Positions 1 to 6,351 of a stretch of DNA of 6,351 nucleotides are shown piece after piece. Source of the DNA: Spirochaetaceae bacterium (lineage in GTDB: Bacteria; Spirochaetota; Spirochaetia; Spirochaetales_E; Spirochaetaceae_B); assembly GCA_003249275.1 (NCBI GenBank), contig QKJO01000164.1:1-6351 (forward strand), in the 5' to 3' direction. The notes under the pieces were generated by a model. It was not told the DNA's origin. It did not search any database and saw nothing but the letters and a program-made list of their open reading frames with translations. The translations under genes were made by a program, and so were the position numbers. Position 1 is the stretch's first letter. Each line of letters begins with the position of its first letter.

Positions 1-1
1 A

Positions 2-898
2 GATATTCCCCAGGCGGAATTCGACAGAGAGATCGAAGCCTTCAAAAAACAATATGAAGCTCAGGGACAGCTCCTCACGGATGCGGATCTCGACATGATC
101 AAACCCCGCCTGCTGGATTCGATGGTTGTAAAACAGCTTCTCCTTGAACAGGCGGACAAACTGAAGATCGAAGCCGATACCGAGGGCGTTCTGGCCCAGA
201 TCGACGGTTTTAAAAAGCAGTTCCCCTCGGAAGAGGAGTTCAACACAAGTCTGACGGCTAACGGATTTACCGAAGAAAGCCTTACTCAGGAACTGGAATG
301 GCAGTCCATCCTCCAGACACTGTTTGAAAAGGAAGTATCGGACAAGATCTCAACAACGGAAGAAGAGATCAGGCAGTTCTATGATGACAATATGAACACC
401 TACTTCATCGTTCCCGAGTCGGTTGAAGCCAGCCATATCCTCGTGCTGGTCAACGACGAGCAGACGGAAGCCCAGGCTCTTGTAAAAATTTCCGACATTC
501 ACGATAAGATTAAAAACGGAATGGACTTCGGTGATGCCGCTGCCGCCTACTCCGAAGGGCCCACCAAGGCCAACCGCGGTATTCTGGGTGCCATCAGCCG
601 GGGACAGACCGTGCCCGAGTTTGAAGAGGCTGCCTTCAGTCAGGAAATCGGCGTTGTCGGAGAGCCCGTTCTTTCCCAGTTCGGTTATCACCTGATTCTT
701 ATAACGGATAAGAATGAAGAGTCCTATACTCCCTATGAGGATGTGAAGGATATGATCAAACAGCAGCTGGATCAGCAGTCCTATGAAGCCGACTCCATGG
801 CCTATATCGAAGACCTCAGATCCAAGGCAAAGATCGTCCTTCCCGACTGGGCCACTGAGGAAGAGGACAATCCTGTGGTTGTTCCCGCACAGTCCTGA
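2..898 (+). CDS. SurA/PpiC-like peptidyl-prolyl cis-trans isomerase, C-terminal part (5' end outside window)
   Basis: The frame is open from the first full codon to the TGA at 896-898, so 298 codons are visible and the true start lies upstream. The ATG at 95 is internal. Visible residues 1-130 are charged and helical, like the SurA/trigger-factor-type chaperone arm of this family. Residues about 141-237 form a parvulin (PpiC/rotamase) domain: ASHIL near 143-147, an A-x-YSEGP stretch followed by RGILGAISRG, then VPEFEEAAF, and FGYHLI near the end. The family catalyses proline cis-trans isomerisation and helps fold secreted or outer-membrane proteins in the periplasm; the signal peptide or anchor that would confirm this is out of view. 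A helical tail and an acidic, low-complexity end (EEEDNPVVVPAQS) follow. The gene converges on the sugar operon and shares only a terminator with it, so no functional link is implied. The parvulin call is secure; SurA versus PrsA/PpiD type is not resolved. Confidence 0.9.
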   Translation, partial: DIPQAEFDREIEAFKKQYEAQGQLLTDADLDMIKPRLLDSMVVKQLLLEQADKLKIEADTEGVLAQIDGFKKQFPSEEEFNTSLTANGFTEESLTQELEWQSILQTLFEKEVSDKISTTEEEIRQFYDDNMNTYFIVPESVEASHILVLVNDEQTEAQALVKISDIHDKIKNGMDFGDAAAAYSEGPTKANRGILGAISRGQTVPEFEEAAFSQEIGVVGEPVLSQFGYHLILITDKNEESYTPYEDVKDMIKQQLDQQSYEADSMAYIEDLRSKAKIVLPDWATEEEDNPVVVPAQS

Positions 899-913
899 TT
901 CAGTCAGAGCATA

Positions 914-942
914 AAAAAACCGGGGAAGTTCCCCGGTTTTTT
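914..942. terminator. Bidirectional Rho-independent terminator between convergent genes
   Basis: A 12-bp perfect stem pairs 914-925 (AAAAAACCGGGG) with 931-942 (CCCCGGTTTTTT) around a 5-nt loop, AAGTT. The GC core is flanked by an A-tract on the left and a T-tract on the right, so either strand reads as a hairpin followed by a U-run. It lies 15 bp after the isomerase stop and 15 bp beyond the beta-galactosidase stop, and fits termination of both transcripts. Confidence 0.93.
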
Positions 943-957
943 GTTCTTATAATGCTT

Positions 958-3051
958 TTACAGACTTCTTTTCAGGACCCTGACGCCGTAGGGCGGGAGA
1001 ATCCATTCTCTTCCTGATTCACCCGTTTCAGAGAGGCAGTCTTCCAGCTCCGCAGCAGCTCTGAAAAATCCTTCCTTTCCGCAGAAATTCATAACGAAAA
1101 TATACTGAGCCATCTCTCCGGTTCTGATCTGAATATTGACGGCTTCGGACTTCTCCGATACCAGTTCGCTGTTGCCCCTGATATCTCTGTCGCTCAGGAG
1201 GGTCTGATAGAAGGCCAGGAGACTTTCCGTGTCCAGACGTCCTCCCAGATGGTAGGCCATTCCCTTTCCAAAGTTGTTTACAGTGATTCCCGGAAGGCCG
1301 TCCGCATCGCCGCCCTTGAACCGGGCCAGAATCTGGGCCGTCTCGGGGTGTATGATCTCAAAGTAGTCCTGTACCGGGTAGTCGTCTTCCATACGGATAT
1401 GGATTTTTTCATACTTGTGCAGGACATCGATGTCTTCGATCCTGATGCCCAGGACATCCTTCAGCGGCCCCGGACTTCCCCCGTCAAAACAGAGATCCGA
1501 TTCATCCGCATATCCTGTATAGTAGGTGGTCAGGAGAGCTCCTCCCCCGTGGACATATTTTCTGAGTTTTTCACCCAGAGAATGGGGGAAGGAATAGAGC
1601 ATGGGGGCAATCACCAGATCGTAGCCTTTGAGTTCTCCTTCGCCTGATATAACATCCACGGGAATCCCTGAATGCCAGAGGCAGTAGTAGTGCTTTCTCA
1701 GTGTTTCGATGTAGGCTTTCCGGCTGCTGTTGATGGGTCCCATGCTGTCGTCGAATGCCCAGCGGTTCTCCCAGCTGAAGATCAGGGCTACCCTGGCCTT
1801 GTAGTCGGCGGCGGCCGTATCCTTCAGCTTGACAAGTATTTCTCCCAGCTCGGATACCCGGCGGAAGACGGCGGTGTCGTCCCTGCCGCTCTGGTCAACG
1901 ACGGCGCCGTGGAATTTCTCAAAACTGCCCCGGCCCTGACGCCACTGGAAGTACTGGACCGAGTTAGCCCCGTGGGCGACGGCCTGAAGACTGGCCAGGG
2001 TGTTCATTCCCTCTTTTTTGTTCTTGGAGATGCTCTGCCAGTTGACCCTGGAGGGGGTACTCTCCATCAGGAGAAAGGGTTTGTTCTGGAGGTTTCTGTA
2101 GATATCATGCTGGAAGGATACTTCCGAGGCTCTCCTGTAATCATCGGCAGGAGCGTCGGGAACCTCTCCCGGAATAAACACCTTGTGGCCGGGCATGTGC
2201 CAGGCGGGGTAGGAGTCCCAGGAGGCATAGGTCTGGGAGTCTCTGAATTTCCAGTAATCCAGTCCGGGATCATGCTTTGCATCTTCCAGAGTCATCATCA
2301 TGTTTGTGGTCACCGGCAGGTCGGAGCCTGCATCCCGAAGCGCTTTAACCTCATGGTTCATAAAGTCCACGGTCATATCGGTGGTGAACCGTTTCCAGTC
2401 GATATTCAGCCCGTGAACCGAGATCTCGCCGTGAGGAACGGGAGAGTGTATCTCGCTCCAGTCGCAAATCGTGTGGGACCAGAAGCTGTTCCACCAGGCG
2501 TTGTTGAGGTTTGCGATGGTTCCGTACCGGTTTTTAAGCCAGGATCTGAAATTCGCCTGACAGAGGTCGCAGTGGCAGTCTCCGCTGTACTCGTTGGAGA
2601 TATGCCACAGGATCACGGCGGGATGGTCCTTATACCTCTTTGCCAGTGCTGTGTTGATGATCCTGACCTTTTCTCTGTAAACGGGTGAGGAGAAGCAGTG
2701 ATTATGCCTGGTACCGAAGAGGTTCCGGTGTCCCGAGCTGTTCACCCTCAGTACTTCAGGATACTTTGCCGCCATCCAGACGGGTCTGGCTCCCGACGGA
2801 GTGGCCAGAAAGACGGAAATCCCCGCCTTGTGAAGGTTCGCGATGACTCCATCCATCCAGTCGAATTGAAACTCTCCCTCCGCCGGTTCCAGGGCGCTCC
2901 AGGCGAAAATCCCCAGTGAAACAACGGAGATACGGGCCTTCTTCATCAGTTCGATATCCGCCTTAAGGATATCCGGCCTGTTCAGCCACTGGTCGGGATT
3001 GTAGTCCCCTCCGTGAAGGAGTCTGTCTTTGATCGTCCATTTCTGTTCCAT
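958..3051 (-). CDS. GH42 beta-galactosidase (cytoplasmic)
   Basis: This 697-residue protein has the length and layout of glycoside hydrolase family 42, which removes terminal beta-linked galactose with retention of configuration. The N-terminal motif GGDYNPDQW (14-22) opens a TIM barrel running to about 400. The acid/base is E154 in WHISNEYSG and the nucleophile is E330 in LLMESTPS. C119, C159, C161 and C164 match the four-cysteine zinc site of many GH42 enzymes. From about 418 comes the glutamine-amidotransferase-like trimerisation domain, then a small C-terminal beta domain ending in PPYGVRVLKRSL. No signal peptide is present, so it should act in the cytoplasm on imported sugar. The ATG is well placed: AGAGG (3057-3061) lies 5 nt upstream and the family motif follows directly. 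It is the last gene of the operon, 17 bp after the MalG-like permease. Family and catalytic residues are clear; the natural substrate (lactose, galacto-oligosaccharide, arabinogalactan fragment) cannot be read from sequence. Confidence 0.96.
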   Translation of the reverse strand: MEQKWTIKDRLLHGGDYNPDQWLNRPDILKADIELMKKARISVVSLGIFAWSALEPAEGEFQFDWMDGVIANLHKAGISVFLATPSGARPVWMAAKYPEVLRVNSSGHRNLFGTRHNHCFSSPVYREKVRIINTALAKRYKDHPAVILWHISNEYSGDCHCDLCQANFRSWLKNRYGTIANLNNAWWNSFWSHTICDWSEIHSPVPHGEISVHGLNIDWKRFTTDMTVDFMNHEVKALRDAGSDLPVTTNMMMTLEDAKHDPGLDYWKFRDSQTYASWDSYPAWHMPGHKVFIPGEVPDAPADDYRRASEVSFQHDIYRNLQNKPFLLMESTPSRVNWQSISKNKKEGMNTLASLQAVAHGANSVQYFQWRQGRGSFEKFHGAVVDQSGRDDTAVFRRVSELGEILVKLKDTAAADYKARVALIFSWENRWAFDDSMGPINSSRKAYIETLRKHYYCLWHSGIPVDVISGEGELKGYDLVIAPMLYSFPHSLGEKLRKYVHGGGALLTTYYTGYADESDLCFDGGSPGPLKDVLGIRIEDIDVLHKYEKIHIRMEDDYPVQDYFEIIHPETAQILARFKGGDADGLPGITVNNFGKGMAYHLGGRLDTESLLAFYQTLLSDRDIRGNSELVSEKSEAVNIQIRTGEMAQYIFVMNFCGKEGFFRAAAELEDCLSETGESGREWILPPYGVRVLKRSL

Positions 3052-3068
3052 AACAACCTCTCAGGCTC

Positions 3069-3893
3069 TTATTTTATTGATCCCATCAAACCCTGTACGA
3101 ACTGCCTCTGCATGGCGAGAAAGAGGATCAGGATGGGAAAGGTGGAGATGCAGACGAGGATCATCAGTCCTCCGTACTCGATTGTATAGGCCCGCATAAC
3201 CGAACTCATGGCAATGGGCAGGGTCTTCATCTCATCCGACAGGATGGTCATCAGGGGCCAGAGGTAGCTGTTCCACTGGAGGAGAAACATATAGATGCTG
3301 GCTGACGCGAAGGTGGCTTTCATGGTGGGAACGACGATGGAAAAGAAGATCCGGCTCTCTCCGGCTCCGTCCACCCGGGCGGCTTCCATGATCTCGGTGG
3401 GGAACATCTTAAAATTCTGTCTCAGAAAGAAGATGATGAATACCGACATGACCGAAGGCAGGATGATGGCTGTATGGGTATTCAGCAGGCCCATCCGGGC
3501 AATCTGTTTGAACATGGGGATGACGATGGCCATCTGGGGGATTATAAGGGAAAGAAGAAGGATGCCGAAGACACGGTCCCTCACCTTGGACGGGTACTTT
3601 TCAAATCCGAAAGCCGCCAGACTGTTGACCAGGATACCGCACAGAACCGTGACCAGTGCGATCTTGAAGGAGTTCAGAAAGAAAACCAGGATGTTGTAGG
3701 TGCTGTTGATCTTCTCCCAGTTGATGCCGAACTGGTTGCCGGGTACAAGACTGCCGGTCACCACATCATTGGGATTCTGGGTGGTTCCGATGAGCATCCA
3801 GAAGAAGGGGAAAAGGGAGAGAAAGGCACCCAGACCGAAGAGGGTCAGAAGAACGGTACGGCTGAGGGAGAATTTTCTGTTTACAACGGTCAT
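3069..3893 (-). CDS. Carbohydrate ABC transporter permease, MalG type (CUT1)
   Basis: This 274-residue inner-membrane protein is one half of the transmembrane channel of a CUT1 sugar importer. Hydrophobic segments fall near residues 13-35, 70-95, 108-128, 139-158, 196-215 and 239-260, the six helices usual for MalG. The cytoplasmic EAA loop that docks on the ATPase is intact: E170-A171-A172, G176 and P189 in an EAARVDGAGESR...VVP context. The short C-terminal tail ending in QRQFVQGLMGSIK is typical, resembling the MalG-type ending Q-R-x-x-V-x-G-L-x-x-G-x-x-K. Its start shares one base with the stop of the upstream permease (TGATG), and its Shine-Dalgarno AAGGAG (3902-3907) sits inside that gene, which suggests translational coupling and a fixed ratio of the two subunits. 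The linked GH42 gene points to a galactoside substrate, by inference only. Confidence 0.95.
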   Translation of the reverse strand: MTVVNRKFSLSRTVLLTLFGLGAFLSLFPFFWMLIGTTQNPNDVVTGSLVPGNQFGINWEKINSTYNILVFFLNSFKIALVTVLCGILVNSLAAFGFEKYPSKVRDRVFGILLLSLIIPQMAIVIPMFKQIARMGLLNTHTAIILPSVMSVFIIFFLRQNFKMFPTEIMEAARVDGAGESRIFFSIVVPTMKATFASASIYMFLLQWNSYLWPLMTILSDEMKTLPIAMSSVMRAYTIEYGGLMILVCISTFPILILFLAMQRQFVQGLMGSIK

Positions 3894-4780
3894 CAGTTTC
3901 TCTCCTTAAGAACTTTGATCTGAATAAAGGCCAGGACACCGGCGACCAGAACCATCACGTAGGAGAGGGCCGAGGCGTAACCGAAATCCGAGTTAAGCAC
4001 AAAGGCCTGTCTGTAGATATAGAGGGCCACCGTCATGGTTCCGTTGGCGGGACCTCCCTCGAAGGTCAGTATATTGGGCTCGTCGAAGAGCTGCATGGTT
4101 CCGTTTGTGGAGGTGACCATGGAGAAGAGGATGACCGGTATCAGCAGGGGCAGGGTTATGGAGAGAAACTGCCTGACCTTGGACGCACCGTCCACCTCGG
4201 CAGCTTCGTAAATTTCACTGTCAATGTTCTGGAGTCCCACCAGAAAGAATACCATATTATATCCGGTCCACCGCCAGGTAAGGGCGATGATGATGGTGAT
4301 CTTGGCCCAGAAGGGATCGTTGAGCCATCCAATGGGATCGGCAATGAGTTTGGAACTCAGAAGGAAGTTGTTCAGCAGTCCGTTGGACTGGAGAAGAATC
4401 CGGAACAGAACCGAATAGGCGACCAGGGAGGTGACGCAGGGCAGAAAGTAGACGGTTCTGAAAATGCCCCTGAATTTTTTGATCCCGTGATGCAGAATAA
4501 CGGCGATGATCATGGCCAGAAAGACCATCAGGGGGATCTGGATCAGCATGAACATAAAATTGTGGCCAAGTGCCTTCCAGAAGATCTGGTCCTGGGCCAT
4601 GCGGACGAAATTTCCAAGCCCCACAAATTCACGGCTCATACCTTTCCACTTCTGGGTAACCAGAAGAAGGGACGAGAGAATGGGATAGAGCATGAATACC
4701 CCGTAAAATATAAGTGCAGGAGTAATGAATCTCCAACCGGTCCTGTTCAGATAACGGTGGAAACTTGATTGTTTGTACAT
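3893..4780 (-). CDS. Carbohydrate ABC transporter permease, MalF type (CUT1)
   Basis: This 295-residue protein is the partner permease. Hydrophobic segments lie near 18-41, 72-98, 108-131, 157-183, 208-225 and 268-290. It lacks the extra N-terminal helices and large periplasmic loop of E. coli MalF, so it resembles the shorter MsmF/LacF/UgpA-like members. The ATPase-docking EAA loop is present: E192-A193-A194, G198 and P211 in an EAAEVDGASKVRQF...TLP context. FEGGPANGTMT near 240-250, before the last helix, is a usual feature of these permeases. The ATG is supported by GAGGA (4787-4791), 6 nt upstream. The 86-bp gap from the binding-protein gene contains a stem-loop, so expression may be lower than that of the binding protein. 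Together with the MalG-like protein it should form the membrane channel; the substrate is inferred from the GH42 neighbour. Confidence 0.95.
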   Translation of the reverse strand: MYKQSSFHRYLNRTGWRFITPALIFYGVFMLYPILSSLLLVTQKWKGMSREFVGLGNFVRMAQDQIFWKALGHNFMFMLIQIPLMVFLAMIIAVILHHGIKKFRGIFRTVYFLPCVTSLVAYSVLFRILLQSNGLLNNFLLSSKLIADPIGWLNDPFWAKITIIIALTWRWTGYNMVFFLVGLQNIDSEIYEAAEVDGASKVRQFLSITLPLLIPVILFSMVTSTNGTMQLFDEPNILTFEGGPANGTMTVALYIYRQAFVLNSDFGYASALSYVMVLVAGVLAFIQIKVLKERN

Positions 4781-4824
4781 GGAAAATCCTCAATTATTAG
4801 TGAAAGAAACTGGCTTGGAAAATA

Positions 4825-4853
4825 TCCGTTCCATCCGGTCGGGACGGAACGGA
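4825..4853 (-). promoter_or_regulatory. Intercistronic stem-loop after the binding-protein gene
   Basis: TCCGTTCC (4825-4832) pairs perfectly with GGAACGGA (4846-4853). After one A/C mismatch the stem continues with three more pairs (4834-4836 with 4842-4844) around a 5-nt loop. It begins 14 bp after the stop codon of the binding-protein gene on the transcribed strand and is followed by only a weak T-run (TATTTTCC). The shape suits a leaky terminator or a 3'-end stabiliser that raises binding-protein mRNA over permease mRNA, as described for malE-malF type gaps. The hairpin is seen in the sequence; its role is inferred. Confidence 0.6.
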
Positions 4854-4866
4854 CAGGGACCAAAAA

Positions 4867-6177
4867 TCAATTTCCGCCGGTAACCTGTTTGTATTCGGCT
4901 TCGGCAGCTTTGATCACGTCATCAACATTCTTGATATTTCCGGCATACATATTCTGCATGGCGTTGTTGATGGCGGTTCTCATAGTGACATAGTTGGGTG
5001 TGTAGTACATGACGGGAACCTTTTCCATCCAGGCGGAGAAGTCTTTGTACACAGCCTGGTTTTTGTAGAAGAACTCATCATTGGCGGTGTAGTTGGAACC
5101 GGAGCGGCTGGGCAGGAATGTTCCCATAGCACCGGCGCCCTTCAGGATGGTGTTGTAAAAACCGAGAGCTTCGGGAGAAGTTCCGGCCCATGTTGATTTC
5201 AGGAAGTCGATAGCCAGGTCCTTTTTCTTTGAGGAGGCCATGACATACCAGGAGGAACCGCCGTTGTTGCTGGCATTCTGGGCTCCGGAGACGCCTTCCA
5301 CGCTGGGTGTGGGAACGACCATCCATTTGCCTGCGTTTTCGGGTTTGGTTTTCAGAGTTCCGATGATCCACAGAGCCTGAATCAGTCCGGCTGATTCGCC
5401 GTTGTTGAAGGCGGCGATCCAGTTGTTCCAGCCTTCAGCCATGTAGAGAAGTCCCTTGTCGTTCATCTCTTTCAGATAGCCGATGGACTTTTTCACCGCG
5501 GGAGTGTTGTAGTTGACGCTGCCGTCTTTGTTGAAGAACTGGGTTCCTGTAGACTGAACCATGATTCTGAGGGTGTCGAAAGAGGTGTTGTCGTAGGCAA
5601 TCAGTGCTTTTCCCGTCTTGGCTTTGACGGTTTCGGCCAGTTTAATCACTTCAGACCAGGTCATGGCTTTCATGTAGTCGTCGGGATTCAGACCGGCGTC
5701 CCTGATCATGTCAGTTCTGAGGAAGAGACCTGTTGAACCGGTATCGAAGGGGATGCCGTAGACTTTGCTGCCTTCGGTCATGGGAGCGACCTTGTACTGG
5801 GCGAACTGGCTGTAATCGATGCCTGCCGCTTTCAGGTCAACAAATGAACCGGGGTAGTTCTGAATGAATTTTTCAATTATGTAATCCTGGAAGAGGGAGA
5901 TGTCGGGAAGTCCGGCTCCTCCGGCCTGAAGTCCCGCCTCAATTTTTCCTTCGATGTTCTCGGGAATATCGACGATTTCGATGGTCACATTGGGGTGCAT
6001 GGCCGTATAAACGTCAGCAGCCTGTTTCATGGAATAGCCGTTGAAATTCGGGTCCCAGCACCAAATGGTCAGTTTCTGCGCACCTCCGGAACTGCTTTCC
6101 TGAGAACCGGCGGCAAAGCTTTGAAATGTGACCAGCAGCAACATGGCTGACAGACAAAGAATCAAACCTCTTTTCAT
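4867..6177 (-). CDS. ABC transporter sugar-binding protein, family 1 (CUT1), periplasmic
   Basis: This 436-residue protein is the substrate receptor of the importer. The N-terminus has a positive start (MKR), a hydrophobic core at 4-19 and a likely signal peptidase I site after S20-F21-A22. No lipobox cysteine follows (the only early Cys, C8, lies inside the core), so a soluble periplasmic form is expected. The mature part begins with a short Ser/Gly linker and the strand KLTIWCWDPN, then the usual two-lobe pattern of SBP_bac_1 proteins: PDISLFQD near 110, VYGIPFDTGSTGLFLRTD near 140-160, and ALWIIGT and GGSSWYVMASS in the second half. Aromatic residues such as W39, W41 and the WNNW cluster are candidates for sugar stacking. 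The start is fixed by a consensus AGGAGG (6186-6191) 8 nt upstream. It is the first gene of the operon, as expected for the subunit needed in excess. A galactoside ligand is inferred from the linked GH42 gene. Confidence 0.94.
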   Translation of the reverse strand: MKRGLILCLSAMLLLVTFQSFAAGSQESSSGGAQKLTIWCWDPNFNGYSMKQAADVYTAMHPNVTIEIVDIPENIEGKIEAGLQAGGAGLPDISLFQDYIIEKFIQNYPGSFVDLKAAGIDYSQFAQYKVAPMTEGSKVYGIPFDTGSTGLFLRTDMIRDAGLNPDDYMKAMTWSEVIKLAETVKAKTGKALIAYDNTSFDTLRIMVQSTGTQFFNKDGSVNYNTPAVKKSIGYLKEMNDKGLLYMAEGWNNWIAAFNNGESAGLIQALWIIGTLKTKPENAGKWMVVPTPSVEGVSGAQNASNNGGSSWYVMASSKKKDLAIDFLKSTWAGTSPEALGFYNTILKGAGAMGTFLPSRSGSNYTANDEFFYKNQAVYKDFSAWMEKVPVMYYTPNYVTMRTAINNAMQNMYAGNIKNVDDVIKAAEAEYKQVTGGN

Positions 6178-6185
6178 TACATTTT

Positions 6186-6191
6186 CCTCCT
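6186..6191 (-). promoter_or_regulatory. Shine-Dalgarno site of the binding-protein gene
   Basis: A full AGGAGG lies 8 nt before the ATG at 6177. It is the best ribosome site in the window; the two permeases and the hydrolase have shorter matches. This fits high expression of the binding protein. Confidence 0.85.
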
Positions 6192-6230
6192 GTGATCAAA
6201 GCTGCTTCACAGCCTTGACAGTTACTCTAT

Positions 6231-6248
6231 TAAGACCGGCTGGTCTTA
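6231..6248. promoter_or_regulatory. 18-bp near-palindrome in operon leader, candidate repressor site
   Basis: TAAGACCGG|CTGGTCTTA is symmetric at 8 of 9 pairs; the only break is the G/T pair flanking the centre. It lies 54-71 bp upstream of the binding-protein start. There is no T-run after it, so it reads better as a protein-binding site than as a terminator. The symmetry is seen; the cognate regulator is unknown and no regulator gene is in the window. Confidence 0.5.
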
Positions 6249-6319
6249 TTGAGCCGTGATTGATTTTGTTTATTCTGACATCCCCGGGTGTAATCAGATA
6301 CAGACAAATATCACAAAAT

Positions 6320-6331
6320 GGTACCGGTACC
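6320..6331. promoter_or_regulatory. LacI-family-like operator (perfect 12-bp palindrome)
   Basis: GGTACCGGTACC is perfectly self-complementary around a central C|G step. An even-length palindrome with a central CpG is the hallmark of LacI-family operators, which often control sugar operons of this kind. It lies about 143-154 bp upstream of the first gene, so it would act at a promoter further upstream or through looping. No LacI-type gene is visible, so this is an inference from symmetry and context. Confidence 0.5.
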
Positions 6332-6351
6332 GGGACATTTGTCACGATTCA

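Larger units (their letters stand above)
6178..6351 (-). other. Operon leader / upstream regulatory region
   Basis: These 174 bp precede the binding-protein gene up to the window edge. They are AT-richer than the genes and hold no supported coding sequence. Contents are the Shine-Dalgarno site, a weak TGTGA...TCACA inverted repeat (6191-6195 with 6207-6211) next to it, and the two palindromes listed separately. I could not find a convincing -35/-10 pair with 16-18 bp spacing on the minus strand, so the promoter is either non-consensus or beyond the right edge. Confidence 0.6.

Noticed and set aside
61..246. Minus-strand open frames at 61-246 and 350-691 under the isomerase gene.
   Set aside because: They lie antisense to a continuous reading frame with a full parvulin motif set and have no domain features or ribosome sites of their own.
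1672..2688. A 338-codon plus-strand open frame inside the beta-galactosidase gene, with a smaller one at 1249-1647.
   Set aside because: Both are antisense to a gene with clear family motifs and catalytic residues. Their translations are Val/Gly/Pro-rich and match no recognisable domain, as expected from GC-biased codon positions on the other strand.
3474..3923. Plus-strand open frames across the two permease genes (3295-3923 and 4487-4768).
   Set aside because: They are antisense shadows of permeases with intact membrane segments and EAA loops. Their products are polar low-complexity chains without domain features.
6191..6211. TGTGA...TCACA inverted repeat as a CRP-type site.
   Set aside because: The half-site spacing is 11 nt instead of the 6 nt of CRP sites, and it abuts the Shine-Dalgarno sequence. 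At most it is a weak 5-bp hairpin in the leader.
6318..6351. ATG at 6318 starting a plus-strand frame open to the right edge, possibly a divergent gene.
   Set aside because: There is no Shine-Dalgarno sequence before it, only 11 codons are visible, and the candidate LacI-type palindrome lies across its start. A divergent gene cannot be excluded but is not supported.
6250..6351. Sigma-70 promoter candidates on the minus strand (TTGTGA near 6312-6317, AT-rich hexamers near 6271-6276).
   Set aside because: No pair had acceptable hexamers at 16-18 bp spacing, so I did not annotate a promoter.

Overview
This window looks like a compact beta-galactoside uptake and hydrolysis operon on the minus strand. 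It faces, tail to tail, the end of an unrelated plus-strand gene for a SurA/PpiC-type peptidyl-prolyl isomerase. The host is probably a diderm bacterium. The solute-binding protein's leader ends in an Ala-Ala-Gly-Ser-Gln-Glu-Ser stretch with no lipobox cysteine, a style I associate with spirochaetes such as Spirochaeta or Sphaerochaeta relatives. The moderately GC-rich coding sequence fits this, but the assignment is an inference at low to moderate confidence.

Layout from left to right: (1) 2-898 (+), the C-terminal 298 codons of a parvulin-type isomerase whose start lies outside the window. (2) 914-942, a strong hairpin with an A-tract on one side and a T-tract on the other, able to terminate both convergent transcripts. 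(3) 958-3051 (-), a GH42 beta-galactosidase with both catalytic glutamates and a four-cysteine zinc site. (4) 3069-3893 (-), a MalG-type permease. (5) 3893-4780 (-), a MalF-type permease whose stop codon shares one base with the next start. (6) 4781-4866, a short gap with a stem-loop just behind the binding-protein gene. (7) 4867-6177 (-), a family 1 sugar-binding protein with a signal peptide. (8) 6178-6351, the operon leader, with a consensus Shine-Dalgarno site and two palindromes that could be repressor sites; one has the central CpG symmetry typical of LacI-family operators.

Transcription order is binding protein, MalF-like permease, MalG-like permease, beta-galactosidase. The likely job is to bind a galactose-containing oligosaccharide in the periplasm, import it intact, and split off terminal galactose in the cytoplasm. 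The enzyme has no signal peptide, which supports intracellular hydrolysis. No ATPase gene is present, so the permeases probably use a shared MsmK/MalK-type ATPase encoded elsewhere. No regulator gene lies in the window.

I found no undescribed system. The points most worth checking are the two palindromes in the leader, the stem-loop after the binding-protein gene, and the missing ATPase.
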